Source: Gloeobacter kilaueensis JS1 | GTDB taxonomy: Bacteria; Cyanobacteriota; Cyanobacteriia; Gloeobacterales; Gloeobacteraceae | Direction of reading: 5' to 3' | NCBI RefSeq assembly: GCF_000484535.1 | Contig: NC_022600.1 | Coordinates: forward strand, 4,660,792 to 4,724,791 | Length of the DNA stretch: 64,000 nt | Part shown: piece after piece, positions 18,209 through 27,877 of the stretch | Position numbering within the stretch: the first letter of the stretch is position 1 | How the letters are laid out: each line of letters begins with the position of its first letter | The notes under the pieces: generated by a model | Database searches by the model: none | Told to the model about the DNA's origin: nothing | The model's input: the letters and a program-made list of their open reading frames with translations, nothing else | Program-made: the position numbers and the translations under genes

Positions 18209-18372
18209 CCGTTCATCCTAGCCTGCCGGGCCTGAAGCGCAGAGGACTCCGCCTGACGATGCAGATGCATTAACCGTCCGGTTCAATGTGAAAAACCCTT
18301 GCATCCTATGGCTACAGGCTCTAACGTTGGAGATCCAGGCTGGCGATACTGTTTTCAAAGTGAGTTCCCCCC

Positions 18373-19551
18373 TTGACACGCAGCGATCCTGTCGATGTCT
18401 TCTCGACTTTCCTGAGGTTCGACGGTGCATCCACGCGCTGGATCTGTGATCCCCGCTTGCGCCGCAGTATGCTCATCAGCATCGAAAAGCTCGGGCAACA
18501 AAAAGAGGCGTTCTGGATAAACTACTGGCTGGATGCCTGGCGCACCCAGCCATCGGTAGCGAGACAGCTAGCTCTGGGCCACCTGAGCGCCTACTTGCAG
18601 GAGGGGTGCTTGCAGGTGGCGAGGCGCTATCATAGCCGCTTCGGCAATACGCGCTATGGCCTGGAGGACTACTTTCAAATTGCAATGGCTCGGATCGAGC
18701 GCATTCTGGAAGGCTACCATTCCTGCGGTGCCAGCTTCAAGAATTTTGCAAATGTAGTATTTTCAAATAACATCGTCGAGGCGATGCGTCAGCAGCGCGA
18801 GTTCAACATCTGTTCGCCCTGGTCGCTCCTGCGCAAGGTGAGCCAGAGGCGGATTAAAGAAGTACTTGTCCACACGGGTTACAACCCCGATCAAATCGAA
18901 CACCGGCTGACTGCCTGGCTCTGTTTCAAAGACCTCTATATTCCGAGTTCCACCAAATCCCGGCTTCACGAGCCCAACCCGCAACTGTGGCAGCGCCTCT
19001 GGAAGGAATACTGCCGCCGGATGCCCAGGGTAGCAGGGCAGGCGAGCAGTCCGGAGCAGTTGCGCCAATGGCTCATCGAGTGCGCCAATGCGGTGCGCAT
19101 GTACCTCTTCCCGACCTTTCAGGCGAGCAGCGAGTTTTCTTCGGACCCCCAGATGGACGACTGGATGGAGCAGTTGCCCCAAAACCGCGTGCCCTCGCTC
19201 TGGGAGGGACTGGTCTTAGACGAAGACGAGCGCCGCCGCCGGTTGCTGTGCCGGCTGCTGCGGCAGATCCTCGCGACAGCTATCGCCCAATTTGAAGCCC
19301 GAGACCAGGAACTGTTGAAGTTGTACTACGGCGAGGACTGGACCCAGCAGCAACTGGCCGGACAGTTTCAGATGCGCCAGGACGCCGTCTGCCGTCGCCT
19401 GCAGCGCCTCCGCATCCGGCTTGTGACGACGGTGGGCCAGTGGTGCCGGCAGCATCTGGAGGCTCCGCTTTCTGAGCAGGTACTGGAGGAGATGGACGAG
19501 TTGATCGAAGAGTGGTTGGAACAGTCCTATGGCCCACCCCAGGCAGAATAG
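18373..19551 (+). CDS. Cyanobacterial sigma-70-family factor (SigI-like)
   Basis: 392 residues. The N-terminus (VFSTFLRFDGASTRW, DPRLRRSM) and ICSPWSLLRKVS resemble cyanobacterial group 3/4 sigma factors of the SigI kind. Region 2 lies about residues 75-150 (RYGLEDYFQIAMARIERILE, SFKNFANVVFSNNIVEAMRQ). Region 4 is ELLKLYYGEDWTQQQLAGQF plus RQDAVCRRLQRLR. The only start keeping the conserved N-terminus is TTG at 18373, because a stop lies four codons upstream. Promoter targets are unknown. Confidence 0.78.
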   Translation: MTRSDPVDVFSTFLRFDGASTRWICDPRLRRSMLISIEKLGQQKEAFWINYWLDAWRTQPSVARQLALGHLSAYLQEGCLQVARRYHSRFGNTRYGLEDYFQIAMARIERILEGYHSCGASFKNFANVVFSNNIVEAMRQQREFNICSPWSLLRKVSQRRIKEVLVHTGYNPDQIEHRLTAWLCFKDLYIPSSTKSRLHEPNPQLWQRLWKEYCRRMPRVAGQASSPEQLRQWLIECANAVRMYLFPTFQASSEFSSDPQMDDWMEQLPQNRVPSLWEGLVLDEDERRRRLLCRLLRQILATAIAQFEARDQELLKLYYGEDWTQQQLAGQFQMRQDAVCRRLQRLRIRLVTTVGQWCRQHLEAPLSEQVLEEMDELIEEWLEQSYGPPQAE

Positions 19552-19722
19552 CCCGAAGATGCAGGAACACACTAAAATCTGTAACTTACAGGTAGCGCTG
19601 CTCCCAGCCTCCGGGCGGCAACAGCCGTTCCGGTTCGCCCTCGCCACCTGAACGTTACTAAGATTTGCGAAGTTGCATTCTGGCTTTCGATCTACGATAA
19701 GAAGGAACCTCGAACCTTGACC

Positions 19723-20121
19723 ATGACTCAAAAGCGCATCCTGGTGGCTGAGGATGTTGCCGACAACCTGCTTCTCATCCAGAGCATCCTCGAGAGCAAC
19801 GGTTACGCGGTCACTGTCGCCCAAAATGGTGCCGAAGCAATCGAGCTGGCAACCAGCCAGCTACCCGATCTCATCTTGATGGATCTTTCGCTGCCGGTCG
19901 TCGATGGCTGGAAGGCGACTCGCGTCCTCAAATCACAAGATTCTACCCGTCCGATCCCGATCATTGCTCTGACCGCCCACGCCATGCAGGGGGACCGCGA
20001 AAAAGCGCTCCTTGCCGGTTGCGACGATTACATGAGCAAACCCATCGATATCGCTGAGATCGAACAGGTGACGGCGAGTTGGCTGGCCCGGACGGACGGG
20101 GACGCACCGCAGGCGCAGTAA
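19723..20121 (+). CDS. Single-domain response regulator (CheY-like)
   Basis: 132 residues, a lone receiver domain: RILVAEDVADNLLLIQ, Asp54 in LILMDLSLPVVDG, the Thr in IIALTAHAM, and Lys106 in DDYMSKPID. The sequence type is that of the receivers that follow hybrid kinases. An in-frame TTG at 19717 is closer to GAAGGA (19701-19706) and could be the real start. No output domain, so it acts through protein contacts or phosphorelay. It precedes the pseudopilin cluster, possibly by chance. Confidence 0.9.
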   Translation: MTQKRILVAEDVADNLLLIQSILESNGYAVTVAQNGAEAIELATSQLPDLILMDLSLPVVDGWKATRVLKSQDSTRPIPIIALTAHAMQGDREKALLAGCDDYMSKPIDIAEIEQVTASWLARTDGDAPQAQ

Positions 20122-20221
20122 GAACTTCTACTTTCTGCCTCTGACTAAAACAGATAAACAGAGCACTTGCGAATTTCCCCAAACTGGCCTTGAATAGGGA
20201 ACAGCTTCCAGTGTTGGGCAA

Positions 20222-20794
20222 ATGGCAATCTCTGGTATGCGCAACGTGCGGGGAGAGTCCTTGGTCGGCCTGCTGGTCGCCCTCTCGGTCCTGGCGGCGA
20301 TCTTTGCCTTCACGCCGCTGGTCGTCCAGACTCGCCTGATGCCTCTGCAATCGGCATCCCGCTACACTTTCTCAGGCTTTGTCGCCCACTTCAACCGCCT
20401 GGCGAGCCACCAGGCCGCCGCCAATTGGGCCAACCCCAGCTTTCGCGCCTCCAGTCTGGCGGGCACCTATCCTCTGGCCGAAGGTAGCGCCCAGACTGCC
20501 ACCGTCAGCTTCGAGGGCTGCCTCGATCCAGCTGTGGCTGGACTGCACAACAACCTTCCCCCTTCCCAATCTGAGGCGCTTGCCGCCCAGATCACCCGGC
20601 AAACACCTGCCCAGGTGATTACCAGCGGCGACGGCCAGACCGGCGGCGTCATTCTCAACGAACCCTACGACCGCCGCCTGCCAGAGGTGACCCAACTTCT
20701 TCGCTACAAACTCACCGGTCCCGCGATCAGCGACGGCAACCCGCCCCCTGTTGCCATCAGTCAGATTCCGGCAAGCCCCGAACAGTGCCAATAA
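20222..20794 (+). CDS. Pseudopilin-like protein (PilV type)
   Basis: 190 residues. The leader MRNVRG is followed by ESLVGLLVALSVLAAIFAF, a prepilin-like N-terminus with cleavage after Gly; position +5 is Gly rather than the usual Glu. The remainder is a soluble domain without recognised motifs. A second possible start is the ATG at 20237. It heads three small genes that together look like minor pilins of a type IV pilus or related assembly system. The next ORF is in the same frame after a single TAA. Confidence 0.68.
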   Translation: MAISGMRNVRGESLVGLLVALSVLAAIFAFTPLVVQTRLMPLQSASRYTFSGFVAHFNRLASHQAAANWANPSFRASSLAGTYPLAEGSAQTATVSFEGCLDPAVAGLHNNLPPSQSEALAAQITRQTPAQVITSGDGQTGGVILNEPYDRRLPEVTQLLRYKLTGPAISDGNPPPVAISQIPASPEQCQ

Positions 20795-20815
20795 CGACAG
20801 GAAACCTACCCGACG

Positions 20816-21247
20816 ATGGTATCGCTGGCAATCTCTCTTCTTCTACTGCTCGGAGCCATTCCGCTGATGCTCACCAACAACGCCCACAACATCAGCATCG
20901 TGCGCGAGGACCAGCAGGCCGCCGCCCACCAGATCGAGCGAGAAACCCTCTACGCCGCCATCCAGTACGCCATCGCCGACATCAACAACGAGGGCGGTTC
21001 AAGGCAGATGCAGCAGGACTTTCCGGAAGCAGGGCTGAGCGTCTATCTATTCACTGAACCCGAAACAATCGTCGGCCAGACCTACCCGATCATCCGCATC
21101 CGGGCCACTGCCCGCCCGCTCACCACCAACCCCCAGATCACCCCCAACTTTGCCACCAACAACACCCAGGTTGCCACCGCCGCCTTCGACCCGATCACCC
21201 GCATCGCCACCCAGGTGCGCTACATCGACATCCAGAGGAGCAACTGA
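20816..21247 (+). CDS. Minor pilin-like protein lacking the prepilin leader
   Basis: 143 residues starting MVSLAISLLLLLGAIPLML. In other pilins this segment follows a Gly cleavage site and a T-L-I-E-L-like stretch; here only R-Q-E-T-Y-P-T lies between the previous gene's TAA (20792) and this ATG. A soluble region with repeated Thr/Asn-rich segments follows. It sits between two prepilin-like genes with short gaps, so it is probably a pilin-cluster member, either truncated at its N-terminus or exported differently. Confidence 0.6.
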   Translation: MVSLAISLLLLLGAIPLMLTNNAHNISIVREDQQAAAHQIERETLYAAIQYAIADINNEGGSRQMQQDFPEAGLSVYLFTEPETIVGQTYPIIRIRATARPLTTNPQITPNFATNNTQVATAAFDPITRIATQVRYIDIQRSN

Positions 21248-21250
21248 CCG

Positions 21251-21880
21251 ATGCGCCGCAACAGACGAGGAGTCACCACCACCGAGACCGTTGTCGGCCT
21301 GGCCCTGATGCCCGGCATCTTGATCGGTGCCATTAGCCTCTACAATATCTTCTGGCAAGAATCCCACCGCCTGAGTGAATACCGCGCCGCCCGCGAACAA
21401 CACAAGCAACTGGAAAATGTCCTCGCCCCTGCATTGGATGGGATGGTTTTTAGTAAGATGGTTACTCCTCGCATATCAAATGGGCCCACTTACGACACTT
21501 TCCAGTCATATACAAACTACGATACAGCTATTTGGCGCTGGGTTCATGATGGTAATTCGGTATTTACTATTTTATATCCACAGCTTGTAGGTCTTCAACG
21601 GACTAGCGGTATTTGTTTGCAAGACAGACTAACAAACCTTGAGTTTGACAAGCGAAATCAAACATTGAAGCTAACGCGGTACCAGTACCGTAAAGACGGT
21701 CAGCTTGTCTCGTGCTTAGGTGGAGGGCAAGAGGGCATTCAAAGCACTGAACAAATTATATGGCAGAGGGTAGCCGATGCACAGATCCTGAGGCTACCAA
21801 ATCTCGGTCTTGAGCTTTATGTACGCTTTGATGGAGAGCCGGAATGGCAGGCAGTTAATGGAGGCACTCGAGAAGATTAG
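21251..21880 (+). CDS. Prepilin-like protein with mosaic base composition
   Basis: 209 residues. The N-terminus RRNRRG then VTTTETVVGLALMPG is a proper prepilin signal, with Glu at +5 after the cleaved Gly. Up to about 21425 the gene is GC-rich like its neighbours; from there to the stop it is AT-rich (for example ggtattttagtaag-type stretches and many A/T third positions), matching the following PEP-CTERM gene. The change falls inside the coding frame, suggesting a recombination joint. The C-terminal half has no recognised motif. Confidence 0.65.
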   Translation: MRRNRRGVTTTETVVGLALMPGILIGAISLYNIFWQESHRLSEYRAAREQHKQLENVLAPALDGMVFSKMVTPRISNGPTYDTFQSYTNYDTAIWRWVHDGNSVFTILYPQLVGLQRTSGICLQDRLTNLEFDKRNQTLKLTRYQYRKDGQLVSCLGGGQEGIQSTEQIIWQRVADAQILRLPNLGLELYVRFDGEPEWQAVNGGTRED

Positions 21881-21988
21881 CCGGTGCTGCTATCAGAAAC
21901 TTTTCTGATTGGCTCTTACCTTATTGTACGTGATGATGTATACTTCTTCAGTACTACATCGCTAAACCGTCTAAAGGAGTTGATTCAG

Positions 21989-23137
21989 ATGCGAGTAAGT
22001 GGCTTACTGTTTTTGGGCCTATCTTGTGTCGTCGTATCTAGCTTGCAACTCGCCCCAGCTTCTGGATTCAGCATTTCTGATTTAGAGGCTAGCAACAAAG
22101 AATTAATGGCAGCGGCCTCTCGACTCTCACCATCACTACTACAAAATGCTATCCAATCCCCACAAGCTTTTTCATCCCCCGATCAAGCATTGACCATTCA
22201 AGTAAGTTCACCAACTAGCTTGTATGTTGGTGGAGATGGAGATGTTAAGCAATATAATGCTAGTACTGGTACCTTCTTGGGCAATTTCGGTACGTCTATT
22301 TTCTCTAGTCCAGACCTTACTTACGGAGGTCCAGACAATCACTTTTTTATAATTGACGGTTTCTCCTCAAATGTTTTGGAATATGATCAAGCTGGAGTCT
22401 TTGTGCGCGTACTAACTGGCCCGGCGAATGGCTTAGAACTTAATCAACCAATTGGCGTCACCTTCTCCCCATACAATGGAAACCTATTTGTGTCAGATAT
22501 TGGAAATGCCAGTAATGGAGTTTTTGGCAATATACGGGAAATTAACCCGACTACAGGCGATTTAATAAATACTCTAACTAACGGCCCAAAAGGCTTTCAG
22601 CCTCTACAAGTTGCATTTGCTAATAACTCTCTTTACGTGAGTGATCTTACGTCCAATAGCGTCCTTCGCTACAATCCTTCCACAAATGTCTTTGATACCT
22701 TTGCCTCCAGCAGTGAACTTACAAGTCCAGGAGGTTTAGCTTTTGGAGGTTCGAGCCTTAACAATGATCTATTTGTTGTTGGCTCAGCGAGCACAATCTT
22801 GCGTTATGATGGCGCAACTGGAGCGTTCAAATCAATTTTTGCAACTAGTACTCTTCAAAACACTACTTTGACAGATCTTGCCTTCGGTCCAGACGGCAAT
22901 CTTTATGTTACTGATACTAGAAACAGTAGTATCCTGAAATTTGATGGTATCACTGGTGCATTCGAGGGCCAGTTCGTTACACAGCAGGACGGAAACTTAA
23001 CTAATCCGACAGGCATCTTGTTCGCCCCGTCATTAGTGCCTGAGCCGGTGATTGGTGGATCGGCTTTTGGGTTTGGTGTTCTGGGTCTGTTGGCGATCAA
23101 GGCTCGACGGCGCAGGCAGGTAGGCTCCAGCAAATAG
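21989..23137 (+). CDS. Secreted PEP-CTERM beta-propeller protein
   Basis: 382 residues from the ATG at 21989, nine bases after AAAGGAG. A signal peptide (MRVSGLLFLGLSCVVVSS) is followed by NHL-like propeller repeats such as VTFSPYNGNLFVSD, LAFGGSSLNNDLFVVG and LAFGPDGNLYVTD. The C-terminus has VPEP, a hydrophobic helix and a basic tail ARRRRQ, the PEP-CTERM sorting signal read by exosortase. It is likely a surface or exopolysaccharide-associated protein. It is markedly more AT-rich than the flanking HD gene, suggesting transfer. Confidence 0.85.
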   Translation: MRVSGLLFLGLSCVVVSSLQLAPASGFSISDLEASNKELMAAASRLSPSLLQNAIQSPQAFSSPDQALTIQVSSPTSLYVGGDGDVKQYNASTGTFLGNFGTSIFSSPDLTYGGPDNHFFIIDGFSSNVLEYDQAGVFVRVLTGPANGLELNQPIGVTFSPYNGNLFVSDIGNASNGVFGNIREINPTTGDLINTLTNGPKGFQPLQVAFANNSLYVSDLTSNSVLRYNPSTNVFDTFASSSELTSPGGLAFGGSSLNNDLFVVGSASTILRYDGATGAFKSIFATSTLQNTTLTDLAFGPDGNLYVTDTRNSSILKFDGITGAFEGQFVTQQDGNLTNPTGILFAPSLVPEPVIGGSAFGFGVLGLLAIKARRRRQVGSSK

Positions 23138-23143
23138 CAAGGG

Positions 23144-24409
23144 TTATTTGCTAAGGAGTTTGCGTACTTCGGATTCGACTTCGCGAGGATAGACGAGCCA
23201 GACGCGGGTCTCGGGCTGGATGAGGGAGCGGACCAGTTGGGAGGCGTCGGCCAGTTCGCGCAGGTCCGCTCCATCGCGCAAAAAGATGCCCTGTTCGTAG
23301 AGGGTGTAGCCCCTGGCCTGGGTGTTCTGGAGGGTGCAGTAGTGGGTAGACGGCCAGCCCAAGGCGGCAACGGCGGCACAGACCCGCTTGTAGACAAATT
23401 CGCGGTGCAGGTCGGCTAAGTCGGTGACTTCGATCGCTTTGAAGAGGTCGCGGTCGAGGAAACGGCGGCAGAGATCGCCCAGGATCGGGTCGGGATGGTT
23501 GCGCCAGCGATTGAGGTGGTAGGTGAAGAGAATGTCGTCGGAGGCGAGGTAGGTTTGGAGGGGCATCTGTTCGATGTCGAGGACCAGCCAGGCTTTGATC
23601 TGCTCGTCCATCTCCAGTTCGCCGCTGCGGGCGTAGCGGGCAGCGAGGGCGAGCGCCTGCTGGAGGATGAAGCGGGCAGCCATGTTCTTCGGGTGGTAGT
23701 AGACCTGGGAGTACATGAAGTGGCGGACGACAAGGTAGTGCTCGATCGCGACCATCTGCTTGCGTCCACTCAGGACCAGGGTCTGGGTGGGCGGGTCGAA
23801 GTCGATGGCATGGATGATCCGATCGAGGTCGAGCTGGCCGTAGCGGGCTCCGGTAAAGTAGCTGTCGCGCACGAGGTAGTCGAGGCGGTCGCAGTCGAGC
23901 TGGCCTGAGATGAGCTGGGAGAGGGCGCTGATCGGGTGGGTCTTATTCAAGACGGCGCAGAGCTGACGGTTGAGGCCGGGGTCAAAGGCGTCGAGCAGTT
24001 GTGCAATCTGAGTGGATTCGCAGAGGATGCGGCGGGTCCACTGCTCGTGGTCGTAGTTGAAGATGTGTTCGCTCGCATGGCTGAAGGGGCCGTGGCCAAC
24101 GTCGTGGAGAAGGGCAGAGCAGAGGGCGACCGTGCGAAAGGGAGCGAGCATCGGATAGCGGGGCGCGAGCCGGTCGAAGATGCGCCGGGCGATGGCCAGG
24201 ACACCCAGAGAATGGGTGAAGCGCGAGCCCTCGGCACCGTGGAAGGTGAGGGCGGCAACGTCGAGCTGGCGGATGCGGCGCAGGCGCTGAAATTCGGGGG
24301 CATCGATGAGGCCGATGAGCAATGCCTCAGCTGGATCGCTGCCCGAAAGGCTGATCGCCCCGTGGATCGGATCGTGGTAGGTGCGGGACTTGCGCTGCAG
24401 AAGATTCAT
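23144..24409 (-). CDS. HD-domain phosphohydrolase, dNTPase-like
   Basis: 421 residues. The start TYHDPIHGAISL and EFQRLRRIRQLDVAALTF is typical of the SAMHD1/YdhJ branch. Metal ligands are visible as His66 (RFTHSLGV), the HD pair 102-103 in LLHDVGHGPFSHASE, and a distal Asp in DCDRLDYLVRDSYFTG. Such enzymes hydrolyse dNTPs or related nucleotides. It is convergent with the PEP-CTERM gene, six bases apart. Confidence 0.9.
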   Translation of the reverse strand: MNLLQRKSRTYHDPIHGAISLSGSDPAEALLIGLIDAPEFQRLRRIRQLDVAALTFHGAEGSRFTHSLGVLAIARRIFDRLAPRYPMLAPFRTVALCSALLHDVGHGPFSHASEHIFNYDHEQWTRRILCESTQIAQLLDAFDPGLNRQLCAVLNKTHPISALSQLISGQLDCDRLDYLVRDSYFTGARYGQLDLDRIIHAIDFDPPTQTLVLSGRKQMVAIEHYLVVRHFMYSQVYYHPKNMAARFILQQALALAARYARSGELEMDEQIKAWLVLDIEQMPLQTYLASDDILFTYHLNRWRNHPDPILGDLCRRFLDRDLFKAIEVTDLADLHREFVYKRVCAAVAALGWPSTHYCTLQNTQARGYTLYEQGIFLRDGADLRELADASQLVRSLIQPETRVWLVYPREVESEVRKLLSK

Positions 24410-24496
24410 AAAGGTGCCCGGAGCAGTACCAGTCGGCCCGGTTGGCTGGAACGCCCGTTCACATTATCGGGCATGGGCAGCAAGTTAGGGGAGAAA

Positions 24497-25855
24497 TCAA
24501 CCTTCGAGGGGCAGCGCACCAGCGGCAGGTTCGCTCTGGGCGCGGCGTTCGCCGGGGCGGGCGGGCAGGCGGACGCGCAGGGTCGTGCCTTTGCCCGGTT
24601 CGCTCTCCGCCCAGATCTGGCCCTGGTGGTTTTCGACGATCGTCTTGGCGATGGCAAGGCCGAGGCCGGTGCCGCCCGCCTGCCGGGCACGGGCGGTATC
24701 GACCCGATAGAAGCGCTCGAAGATGCGGCCCAGGTGCTCGGGGGCGATGCCGATGCCGGTGTCGCTCACGGTGACAATGGCATCTTTGCCCTCGCGGCCA
24801 GTTGTGAGGGCAATCTGGCCCCCGGTCGGGGTGTAGCGGATGGCATTGCCGAGCAGATTGGTAAAAAGCTGGCTCATCTGGTCGGGGTTGGCGACGACCA
24901 TCACCGGCCCACTGGTCTTGATCGAGACGTTCAGCCCGGCGGCGGCGGCGAGGGGCATCTGTTCTTCGACAATCTGCTGGAGCAGTTCTGTGAGGTTGCA
25001 GTCGGTCTGGCCCTCGGCGTTTTCCTGGCCCTCGTTGCGCGCTAAGAACAACAGATCGCCCACCAGGCGGCCCATGCGCCGGGTCAGACGCTCGGAGACT
25101 TCGAGGCTTTTGCGGTAACTCTCGGCGGAGGGCTCCGGGTCGGCGAGGGTGACCTGGACGTTGGTCTGCAGGGCGGCAAGGGGCGTGCGCAATTCGTGGC
25201 TCGCGTCGGCGGTGAACTGCTTGAGCTGGTTGTAGGCTTCGCGGATGGGCCTGAGGGCCATCTCGGTGAGCACCCAGCCCCCGGCGCTGATGAGCAGCAT
25301 CGCGATACTGAGGCCAAAGAGCAGATCGAAGAACAGTTGCTGGGCAGGTTTATCGACCTCGAACCACTGGTGAGAGACGCGCAGATAGCCCAATAGCTGG
25401 CCCTCCCGGCGCACTGGCACGGTGAGCTGGCGCAGTTTGTGGCCGGGGGAGACTTCGACCGTCGCTCGAATCAGGCCGCGCGTCAGGGGCACCGGGCGGC
25501 GAAAGACGGCGGTGGAGCGCACCGGGCGGCCCTGGGGATCAAACCACTCCAGATAAATCAGATCCAGTTCGATCGTCGGATCGTCGTCGCCACCGGCAAA
25601 GACCCGATCGGGATCGACCCGGAGCCTGCCATCGGCCTCCGGCACGATCACCATCGAGTGCTCGATGAGCTGGACGACGTGCTTGAGCGTGTCGTCGATG
25701 CGCTCGACCAGGGTGCTGCGCACGTAAGAATAGAACCCAAAAGCCAGCAGCGCCATGATTGCGGCGGTGACGGCGATGTAGCTTGCGAGCAGACGAGAAC
25801 GGGCCAGCTTGAGGGGATTGCGGGTGGGTGGGCGCACGACCAGCATCCAGGACAC
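24497..25855 (-). CDS. Membrane sensor histidine kinase
   Basis: 452 residues. Two membrane helices (about 24-45 and 176-196) enclose a periplasmic sensor of roughly 130 residues. A short juxtamembrane region leads to HisKA with FTADASHELRTPLAALQ (His220) and HATPase_c with NLLGNAIRYTPTGG, DTGIGIAPEH and GGTGLGLAIAK. The layout resembles cyanobacterial RppB/ManS-type kinases. The start is GTG at 25855 or the ATG at 25846. No response-regulator gene lies alongside, which is unusual for this class. It is divergent from ycf3. Confidence 0.9.
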   Translation of the reverse strand: MSWMLVVRPPTRNPLKLARSRLLASYIAVTAAIMALLAFGFYSYVRSTLVERIDDTLKHVVQLIEHSMVIVPEADGRLRVDPDRVFAGGDDDPTIELDLIYLEWFDPQGRPVRSTAVFRRPVPLTRGLIRATVEVSPGHKLRQLTVPVRREGQLLGYLRVSHQWFEVDKPAQQLFFDLLFGLSIAMLLISAGGWVLTEMALRPIREAYNQLKQFTADASHELRTPLAALQTNVQVTLADPEPSAESYRKSLEVSERLTRRMGRLVGDLLFLARNEGQENAEGQTDCNLTELLQQIVEEQMPLAAAAGLNVSIKTSGPVMVVANPDQMSQLFTNLLGNAIRYTPTGGQIALTTGREGKDAIVTVSDTGIGIAPEHLGRIFERFYRVDTARARQAGGTGLGLAIAKTIVENHQGQIWAESEPGKGTTLRVRLPARPGERRAQSEPAAGALPLEG

Positions 25856-25973
25856 TGCTTCTATTAAACAGCTCCAGTATCACTGCGAAAGAAGAGGCAC
25901 CTGGCTTTTTGGTGGGCCGTTGCCGCCGATGTTATCTTGGTGAGCAATTGAGCCTGCCAGCGAGCGAACAGCA

Positions 25974-26489
25974 ATGCCCAGAAGCCAGCGCAACGACAAC
26001 TTCATCGACAAAAGCTTCACGGTCATGGCCGATATGATCCTCAAGATGATGCCGGTCAAGCGCCAGGCCAAAGAAGCCTTTGCCTATTACCGGGACGGCA
26101 TGTCTGCCCAGGCGGACGGCGACTACGCCGAGGCCCTCGAATACTACAACGAGGCGCTCAAACTCGAAGAGGACGCCTACGATCGCTCGTTTATTCTCTA
26201 CAACATCGGCCTCATCCACGCCGCCAACGGTCAGCACGACGAAGCGCTCGTCTACTACGACCGGGCCCTCGAAGACAATCCCCGCCTGCCCCAGGCGCTC
26301 AACAACATCGCCGTCATCCACCACTACCGGGGAGCAAAGGCCGAAGAAGACGGCCACCCCGAGCGGGCCGAGCCCCACTACGAAAAGGCCGCCGCCGCCT
26401 GGGTGCGGGCGATCCGGCTGGCTCCCGACAACTATATCGAGGCGCAGAACTGGCTCAAGACCACTGGCCGCGCCGAGTTGCTGTACTGA
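25974..26489 (+). CDS. ycf3: Photosystem I assembly protein Ycf3
   Basis: 171 residues, with the near-invariant Ycf3 N-terminus [19 protein letters not shown] and [18 protein letters not shown]. Three TPR repeats follow, including [21 protein letters not shown] and [16 protein letters not shown], and the conserved end [14 protein letters not shown]. Ycf3 is a thylakoid-associated (in Gloeobacter, plasma-membrane) chaperone for PsaA/PsaB assembly. It is 16 bp upstream of serS. Confidence 0.96.
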   Translation: MPRSQRNDNFIDKSFTVMADMILKMMPVKRQAKEAFAYYRDGMSAQADGDYAEALEYYNEALKLEEDAYDRSFILYNIGLIHAANGQHDEALVYYDRALEDNPRLPQALNNIAVIHHYRGAKAEEDGHPERAEPHYEKAAAAWVRAIRLAPDNYIEAQNWLKTTGRAELLY

Positions 26490-26505
26490 ATAAAGGACCG
26501 GTGCT

Positions 26506-27795
26506 GTGCTCGATCCCAAACTGCTGCGCGACAAGCCGGAGTGGCTCACCGAACGGCTGAATACGCGCGGGGACGATTTTGGTCCCACCGTGCAGCAGCT
26601 GGTGCTGCTCGATCGGGAGCGGCGGGCCAGCCAGACGGAGGTGGGCCGATTGCAGGCGGAGAGCAACCAGATCGGCAAACAGGTAGGAGCGCTGCTGCGC
26701 AGCGGCCTGGCGGCGGACGCCCAGGAGGTGCTCGCCCTCAAGCAGCAGGGCCGGGATCTGGGGGACAGCCTTGCCCGCTTGCAGGAGCAGGAGCGCACCC
26801 TGGACGAGCAGTTTGGGAAGTTGCTCCTTACCCTGCCGAATGTTCCCCAGCCGGTGGTGCCGGTGGGCAAAGACGAAACAGAAAACAAAGAAGTGCGCCG
26901 CTGGGGCGAGCCGCGCACATTTGATTTCGAGCCCCTGCCTCACTGGGAGATTGGCGAGAAGCTGGGGCTTCTGGGTTTCGAGCGGGCAACAAAGGTGGCC
27001 CAGACCCGCTTTGCCCTGCTGGTAGGCGACGGAGCCCTGCTGGAGCGTGCCCTCATCTGGTTCATGCTGGATCGCCACCGCGCCCACGGCTACAGCGAAG
27101 TGCTGCCACCTTATCTAGTCAATACCACTGCCCTGACTGGCACCGGGCAGTTGCCGAAATTTGCCGAAGATAGCTTCCGCTGCCAGGACGACGAGCTGTG
27201 GCTGATTCCGACGGCAGAAGTGCCGGTGACCAACCTCTACGCAGGCGAGGTCTTGAGCGCCGCTGAGCTGCCGATTCACCACTGCGCCTTCACCCCGTGT
27301 TTTCGGCGCGAGGCCGGGAGCTATGGCCGCGACACGCGGGGGCTGATTCGCCTCCACCAGTTTCATAAAGTCGAACTGGTCAAATTCTGCCGCCCCGAGC
27401 ACTCCGAGGCGGAGCACGAAAGCCTGGTAGCGGACGCGGAGGATATTTTGCAAAAACTCGAGTTGCCGTACCGGGTGCTGGAATTGTGTACGGGCGATCT
27501 GGGCTTTTCCGCCTCCCGCTGCTTTGATCTGGAAGTCTGGTTGCCGAGCCAACAGCGCTACCGCGAAATCTCCTCGTGCTCGAATTTTCTCGACTTCCAG
27601 GCGCGCCGGGCCAAACTGCGCTTCAAAGACCCGGATAAAAAAGGGACCGAATTTTTGCACACTCTAAACGGCTCCGGTCTGGCCGTGGGCCGCACCTTCG
27701 CCGCCATCCTCGAAAATTACCAGAACGCCGATGGGACGGTGAGCGTGCCCCGCGTCCTCAGGCCCTACCTGGGCAAGGATTTGCTCAGCCCCTGA
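26506..27795 (+). CDS. serS: Seryl-tRNA synthetase
   Basis: 429 residues from a GTG (V-L-D-P-K-L-L-R) with AAAGGA upstream. An N-terminal coiled-coil arm (about 28-100) binds tRNA. Class II motifs: motif 2 [22 protein letters not shown], and motif 3 with [32 protein letters not shown] is part of the active site. The length is normal. Confidence 0.97.
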   Translation: MLDPKLLRDKPEWLTERLNTRGDDFGPTVQQLVLLDRERRASQTEVGRLQAESNQIGKQVGALLRSGLAADAQEVLALKQQGRDLGDSLARLQEQERTLDEQFGKLLLTLPNVPQPVVPVGKDETENKEVRRWGEPRTFDFEPLPHWEIGEKLGLLGFERATKVAQTRFALLVGDGALLERALIWFMLDRHRAHGYSEVLPPYLVNTTALTGTGQLPKFAEDSFRCQDDELWLIPTAEVPVTNLYAGEVLSAAELPIHHCAFTPCFRREAGSYGRDTRGLIRLHQFHKVELVKFCRPEHSEAEHESLVADAEDILQKLELPYRVLELCTGDLGFSASRCFDLEVWLPSQQRYREISSCSNFLDFQARRAKLRFKDPDKKGTEFLHTLNGSGLAVGRTFAAILENYQNADGTVSVPRVLRPYLGKDLLSP

Positions 27796-27813
27796 ATTCA
27801 CCTGCGCAGGGCG

Positions 27814-27841
27814 TTGACAGGGGGAGCTTATTTGCTACACT
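27814..27841 (+). promoter_or_regulatory. Sigma-70-type promoter of marR
   Basis: TTGACA (27814-27819), 16 bases, TACACT (27836-27841), ending 36 bases before the marR ATG. The -35 region contains TGACAG, the half-site of the inverted repeat upstream of the efflux genes, which hints at autoregulation but could be chance overlap with the consensus. Confidence 0.6.
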
Positions 27842-27877
27842 GATATTACGCACACGAAGTAATTGGATTAGCAAGGC

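Noticed and set aside
18373..18378. TTGACA at the start of the sigma-factor gene as a -35 box.
   Set aside because: It coincides with the only start codon that keeps the conserved N-terminus, and no -10 box follows at the right distance.
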